This document shows positions 59,188-64,000 of a stretch of DNA of 64,000 nt, piece by piece; positions within the stretch are counted from its first letter, which is position 1, and each line of letters begins with the position of its first letter. The DNA comes from Leucogyrophana mollusca (Eukaryota > Basidiomycota > Agaricomycetes > Boletales), in assembly GCA_021014945.1 (NCBI GenBank), contig MU266432.1, positions 1-64,000 on the forward strand. Reading direction: 5' to 3'. The position numbers and the translations under genes are program-made. The notes under the pieces are model-generated. The model ran no database searches and had not been told where the DNA came from. It was given only the letters and a program-made list of their open reading frames with translations.

Positions 59188-61824
59188 GCACGACTAGCAC
59201 GACCTCAATTTCATGAGCATTGTAGCTTCACTGTATAATAATGTCCAATCGTTAAAATCTATACAAGACTGTTCCAATTCTCTCTTGGCCTTCGAGGAAA
59301 GGCTCGGTGACTCAGGGTCACGGCCGGACATGAGCGGCAGACCGGGTGGGGAAGACTCTGGAAACATAAATAAAGTAGAGTCTATTATAGCGAAGGTCAG
59401 CGGTGATTGGGGTACACTCTGCTGTTTTAAGGCTTCTTTGATGTGGATCATCATCCACGCACGATTGACATCCCTCCATACATAGGTGAGGCTGATCTGA
59501 TAACGAACATTGATCGTCATCCACTTCTCCGCTGTACAAGTCCAAGGGGAAGGGTTGGGCACGACCCTTGGGAAAATGAATGCCACTCACACATAGTACT
59601 TCCCTGCCGCTATGTAATCCCTGCGAATTTATTTCGTATCGTCGACCCACACCAAACATACCTCGGCAACTTGCACTAACAGCACGGTCACACGCTGGAG
59701 CATTGGGGGGCACTGCCAGGCGTCGTCGCATCAGCTAATTGAGGTGTTACGTCCATGAAAGGAACACCGAAGGAACAGGTGACATACCCGATTGGATACG
59801 CGTTGGCGCTGATTTATATCGTGGCCACCCACTTTTAATGTGACAAATGGGTGTGCACTCCTCGAGAAAATGTCAAAGCGGTATCTTGACTTCGACGACC
59901 TAAAGACACGAGGGGTGTCACTGACCTGACCAAGCTGTCTCCCAGCGGCAAGTGCTAATTTCAGGCGCGATAAATAGGGAATCACGACATTCGACTACGC
60001 AACGGAGGAACGGAAATGACAAGACTAGTGAAGGTGGGAGCTTGATGAACGCTGAGGCCTCTCAGCGTAAACGCAGGAACGGTGAACCAAGGGCTGCCCT
60101 GGGCGAGATATCATCAGTCTCAATTAGGTCAGGTCAACGGTTGACTATACTGTGTGCCATCTGAGCGAAGGTCAGGAGTTACATTCGTTACATGCGCCAA
60201 TCTATTGGAACTTTATCGTAAAAAGGCCCGGAAACGGAGGACTGTTTTAAGTGCAAGCTTTAACAGCTGAGAATACAGCCTGACCATTTGAGCCATCACA
60301 GTGGTAAGCGCCCTGGCGCGAGCAAGTCAATCAGCATCCATAGCGACCATTTTGTGAGATTTTAATTGTGAAGCCTGGCTTACGGTGTTTATATGGTGGG
60401 TGGGTTCAGCAGTGGCGGAAACACCTCCGAAATCAGTTCAGCTTCAACTATAATCATGGTCACGCAATCAATGACATGATTCCTCCCAGCGTACCTGGTG
60501 GAGCCAGGAACTGTCTCTACTCACAGCTACATTCTTGATCGGCCGGTGGGCACGGCCATTTCCCGTAACCACGAAAGGATTGAGTTTCGCGCTGGCGGCA
60601 AATACGAAGGCGTCCGTTGGTACCTGAGCCAGGATATGACGCAGAAAAACGATCAGAGAGCTCGAGGGAAGGGAGAGCATGACTTGACATAGTGTATCGT
60701 AATCACGAGCCAGAACGTCTATTTGCAAGTGGCTGCTTGCACGTCCAGCTCCGCATTCGTGGCACCTAACCATCAGTGACAGATGTAACATCGCCAAACT
60801 TCACACACACGCTGGGCAGATCACGGTGAAGGGCATTACGACATGATGTCCACGGGTCCCTCTGCAACAACATGTAAGTATGCAAAAGGCCTATCTAGGA
60901 TCATTGTTAGCATAGGCAAGACATACGAATAGGTTCAGCGGCGACCGGATCCCATCATGTTCAGACACCGCAAAGCAGGTGATAGGAGAGGCCCTGCCAA
61001 CCGGAGCCATTTACTTGGAATGTAGGATCATGATTGGAAAGCAAACCTGATCATCACAACATGGAAAATACGAACACAGCCGTCGATACCAATCTTGGTC
61101 GCAAACGGAATGAACCTTGTAATTTGCCGTATATCCTGGGCGTACGTGAGACTGCAGTCAGAACAAAAAGAACTACCGCAGGTGAAATTTGTCCTCGAGT
61201 ACTGCCTTACGATGACGGCGTAAAGCGGAGGGCAAGCTATTCTCCGTTTGGACTACACAGAGCCCTTAGCGGGCAACACTGAACAAGAGGGGATCGCGGG
61301 ATTTACAATTACGATTGAGCAAGTTGGCCGTCGGCTCCCATGGGACCCCACTCGACCCTCTCACTGAATGGGCGATCTGTCAGTGAACATAGAGCGGACT
61401 ACCGCAACCGACAGAATTTTCCGAGTGCCCTGAAGTTAGAATGTAAGCTTCAGGCTTGTGGGACAGATGGCTCGGATCCGCATCCCAGGACCAGAGACAC
61501 GAAATTCAGCCAAGTCAGCACTGACGAACGCTCGCGAAGTTCGAGCCTGAGCCCGCCAACTCAGCGAATGTGCCGTGAGCACCGCCACCAGGAAGGATCT
61601 CTCGGAGAATCCCACCTTTACCAAAGCTCGATAAACCGTTGCCAGCATCTGCCAGGCCACAGAGTACACTTGTACTTGTCTGTGTTTCGTAGCGTGTGGC
61701 CAGTATCGGTTACGACCGAACAGCCAGCCTTGCACCATGACCGTCAGTGTATTTCCATCGGACTGTCAGCCGTTAGAGATGTAACATGAGCTATCTGTAG
61801 GACTTGACGTTCTGTTATTTGCAC
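59188..61824. other. 2.6-kb interval without recognised gene
   Basis: Minus frames at 59194-59731 and plus frames at 60498-60692, 61034-61282 and 61340-61789 have no recognisable domains. Fragments such as YILDRPVGTAIS...WYLSQD (about 60530-60650) and NMENTNTAVD (about 61060) vaguely recall beta-trefoil lectin repeats, but the resemblance is too weak to call. The 3' part should hold the APC13 promoter and possibly a first exon. Confidence 0.3.
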
Positions 61825-62482
61825 ATGACAGACCAAGACTTGAAGGTACTTGACACAGTTGCCACACTGGAGTACATACCGGGAGAGCTGTCTGATGAAG
61901 GTAAGCAACAGATCATTTCTACATCACTAATAACTTGAACTTGAAAGCAGATATGGACATCCCTTCTCACATGATTCCTCCAAATCCGGATGATTCAGAC
62001 AGTTCGTCGCATTCTCGAGACTGCGCCTGCCTCCTGGCTCATAGAAATCGCTAGTACTGCCTTCGCAAGTGCATCCTTCTTACCCCTATGGTAATCCTAC
62101 AAACATCAAGCATCCAGCGGCAAGACCGAGACCGCCTTATGATCCTACTTCGCGAGCATTATTCGAAGACATGGGGTATGCCGGCGGTGGCGTGAACGGT
62201 GCTTTGCGATGGCGAGATCTCGCTCTAGATCAACTGCTTCCCGTCGACGAGGAGAAGGAAGAAATGAAGCGAGCTGCGGAAGCCAGGAAATTGGCCAATG
62301 GTGCTACCAGCCAGCCCCACCAACCACAGACACAGCATCAGCACCCACCTCAACAGATGCCACCAGACCAGACTGTTGATGAGGATGATGAGGAAGACGA
62401 TGAGGATACTGAACACGACGAGAATGATGCTGACGAGAATGACTCGGACGAAGAAGCTGACGACGACGAAGAGGATGTGTAG
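61825..62482 (+). CDS. APC13: anaphase-promoting complex subunit APC13-like
   Basis: Small scaffold subunit of the APC/C ubiquitin ligase, which stabilises the TPR subunits. Exons 61825-61900, 61951-62001 and 62055-62482 total 555 nt (184 aa). The APC13 pattern is visible: an acidic LP/S-DEDI/M-x-IP segment (ELSDEDMDIPSHMIPP) early, and a W-x-DLAL motif later (RWRDLALDQLLP). Between them comes PSYPYGNPT and YDPTSRALFEDMG. The last 60 residues are a Gln/His-rich then strongly acidic tail absent from yeast and human subunits. The start is tentative: an upstream exon ending at about 61800 (acceptor CTGTAG) could extend the N-terminus with DLTFCYLH. The stop is only 26 bp from that of RRP4 on the other strand. 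Confidence 0.72.
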
Positions 62483-62508
62483 GATAATACGAGACCAGCC
62501 AAACTCAG

Positions 62509-63758
62509 TCATCCTCGACTACTGACTGCAGCTACTAGGGCCTCCCCGGCGTCTCCTAAAAGGTCTTTCGTTTCACCTTCTTGTTCAATTACCCACTCGT
62601 AAGCCTCCAATAGGAGTGTATCAGTCAGAGGAATAAAATGGTCCGCAAGAACACGAATGATATTGCTGACACGAGAGATGGCGGTGCGAGTTGCATTGTC
62701 GACGTCCTTGAGATCGAGTGAGCGAACATTATCTTGGTGTGTAAAAATTCTGCCTACATCATTCTGATTGGAATACACTGCCTCTGCATCAAAACCCTCT
62801 TCTCCTTGGTCACTGTCCCCAACTTGTTTGCTGACCCATATGTAACCATTCAGCCCCAGAATTAGGTCCACACCACATGGCAAGGAGATAAAGTGCGACT
62901 TTAGTCGACGAACCAAGATGGGCGGCACCGTTACTAGCTGACCATTGCGCAGCTAGAGCACCGGGGTTAAATCCAAAGTCCGGGCGCAGCAGACAAAGCC
63001 AGCACACCTTGCCGTATTTCAAAGATCGCGTGTGCAAGGACATGGCACCGTCTGAGAAAAATGCTTGTACTTCCGCAACCAATAGGTCACCTTCCTCGAA
63101 AAAATTCCGCATCTGGAGCTCATCGCTTTCCAGTTTTCGGCGCTAGGACAAGTCGGGATCCCTGGGGACTGGAGGGCAAATGGGATTCACACACCTGCAC
63201 GCCACCCGGTAGATTCACCGATGACAGCATAAGGATAGCATCTTGTCGTGAATTGGCATCTACTTTCCACCTACGTGGCTGAACCTATAATGTCCGTTAG
63301 TATAACGCTGATCTCCGTGTATGAACCGGCGTCACTTCAGTTATCCGCCCAACAACCAGGTCCCCGACTTCAGGATTATATCTCCACAAAGGACAATATA
63401 CCATTAACTCGTGAAATTCCCTCTTAGCAACGGAAAGCTCACCTTGTGCGTATGGCACGGACAGTCACGAGTTTGTTAACACGTTCTACAGTGCCCGCAA
63501 CGGAGGCAATGACATCTTCCTTGTCAACATACGTCCCATGACCACTTAACCAATATTTTCAGCGGTGAATCGCAGAATGTGATCAGGTCGGGCGTACCGC
63601 ATGAAAGCTTGAGACGACGTTATGATCTCCCCAGGGCACGTCAATTTTGACCTGCTGCTCTCAAAATCGGCAACATCCAACAGATCCTCGGTGTCTGGAA
63701 GATGATGGTGGGTTGACCCATGATCTGTAGGGTGTGAGAATGATACAAAGGAGAGCAT
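62509..63758 (-). CDS. RRP4: exosome cap subunit RRP4 (EXOSC2)
   Basis: S1/KH-domain cap subunit of the RNA exosome, in nucleus and cytoplasm, threading RNA to the catalytic subunits. Exons 63598-63758, 63443-63544, 63336-63381, 63195-63284, 63008-63142 and 62509-62952 sum to 978 nt (325 aa), as expected. In order: [21 protein letters not shown] (RRP4 N-terminal domain), [30 protein letters not shown] and [25 protein letters not shown] (S1 domain), [55 protein letters not shown] and [16 protein letters not shown] (KH). The C-terminal helical tail is normal. All introns are GT-AG. The first 25 residues are poorly conserved, so the start could be slightly different. Confidence 0.94.
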
Positions 63759-64000
63759 CCTGTGTGCTTTCTTTACTATAGCTCCAAAAGTCCCTGCTCA
63801 GGCAAGGATGTTTAGTAGATCTTACTTAGACTTTAGTGTCTCACGTACGTAAACAGATAGCCGCCAAAGCCGAGCGCCTCCCAGCCGCTTCTGTGCTCCG
63901 ACTTTAACCTGAACTTGCTTCTGAACTATTCTGAAATGCTTCGTGGGTCAGCATCTTGATCGCCAATCCGCGGGGAACTACTTAGCGATAGCTGCGAGAG
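63759..64000. other. upstream flank of RRP4
   Basis: Too short to judge. It should contain the RRP4 promoter; no other gene start is evident. Confidence 0.4.

Noticed and set aside
60498..61282. Ricin-B or beta-trefoil lectin gene
   Set aside because: Only two weak fragments, no QxW repeats, no exon chain.
62225..62512. Membrane-like minus-strand frame
   Set aside because: Antisense of the acidic APC13 tail.

Overview
The window reads as nuclear DNA of a mushroom-forming basidiomycete (Agaricomycetes). Nearly every gene is cut by short introns of about 40-70 bases with GT...AG (occasionally GC...AG) ends. Several families are typical of that group: I66 'cospin/cnispin' beta-trefoil protease inhibitors, DUF6533-like multi-pass membrane proteins and a DHA1-type drug/polyamine MFS carrier. 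I rebuilt gene models by hand. For eleven of them the exon lengths sum to whole codons and give products close to family length: the aldo-keto reductase, O-fucosyltransferase-like protein, zinc-finger protein, MKT1, notchless, the DUF6533 protein at 23.7-25.3 kb, the RVxF protein, the RING protein, DOA10, APC13 and RRP4. The same holds for all three I66 inhibitors.

Layout. 0-4.6 kb: an AKR7-like aldo-keto reductase and a type II membrane O-fucosyltransferase-like protein, both on minus. 4.6-9.3 kb: nothing convincing. 9.3-13.4 kb: a zinc-finger protein and the post-transcriptional regulator MKT1 (minus). 13.4-17.9 kb: gene-poor. 17.9-20.0 kb: the ribosome-assembly WD40 protein notchless/RSA4 (plus). 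20.5-38.6 kb is an accessory island. It holds two near-identical I66 inhibitors with a shared promoter block, a DUF6533-type membrane protein, a tandem run of three related membrane-protein genes, a proline-rich protein with a PP1-type RVxF motif, and a diverged third I66 inhibitor on minus. 40.5-43.5 kb: a decayed copy of the DNA polymerase delta catalytic subunit. 43.9-63.8 kb returns to dense single-copy genes: MFS transporter, argininosuccinate synthase, a RING protein, the ER ubiquitin ligase DOA10, APC13 and the exosome subunit RRP4. This stretch is interrupted by a dead remnant of the membrane-protein family at 51.0-51.65 kb.

Working together: MKT1, notchless, DOA10, APC13, RRP4 and ARG1 are unrelated housekeeping functions that happen to be neighbours. 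The accessory island is where duplication and decay are active: paired inhibitors, arrayed membrane proteins, a 98-bp tandem duplication and pseudogenes. The most interesting item is the POL3-derived locus. All three 3'-5' exonuclease motifs are still readable, while the polymerase active-site motifs are lost or cut off.
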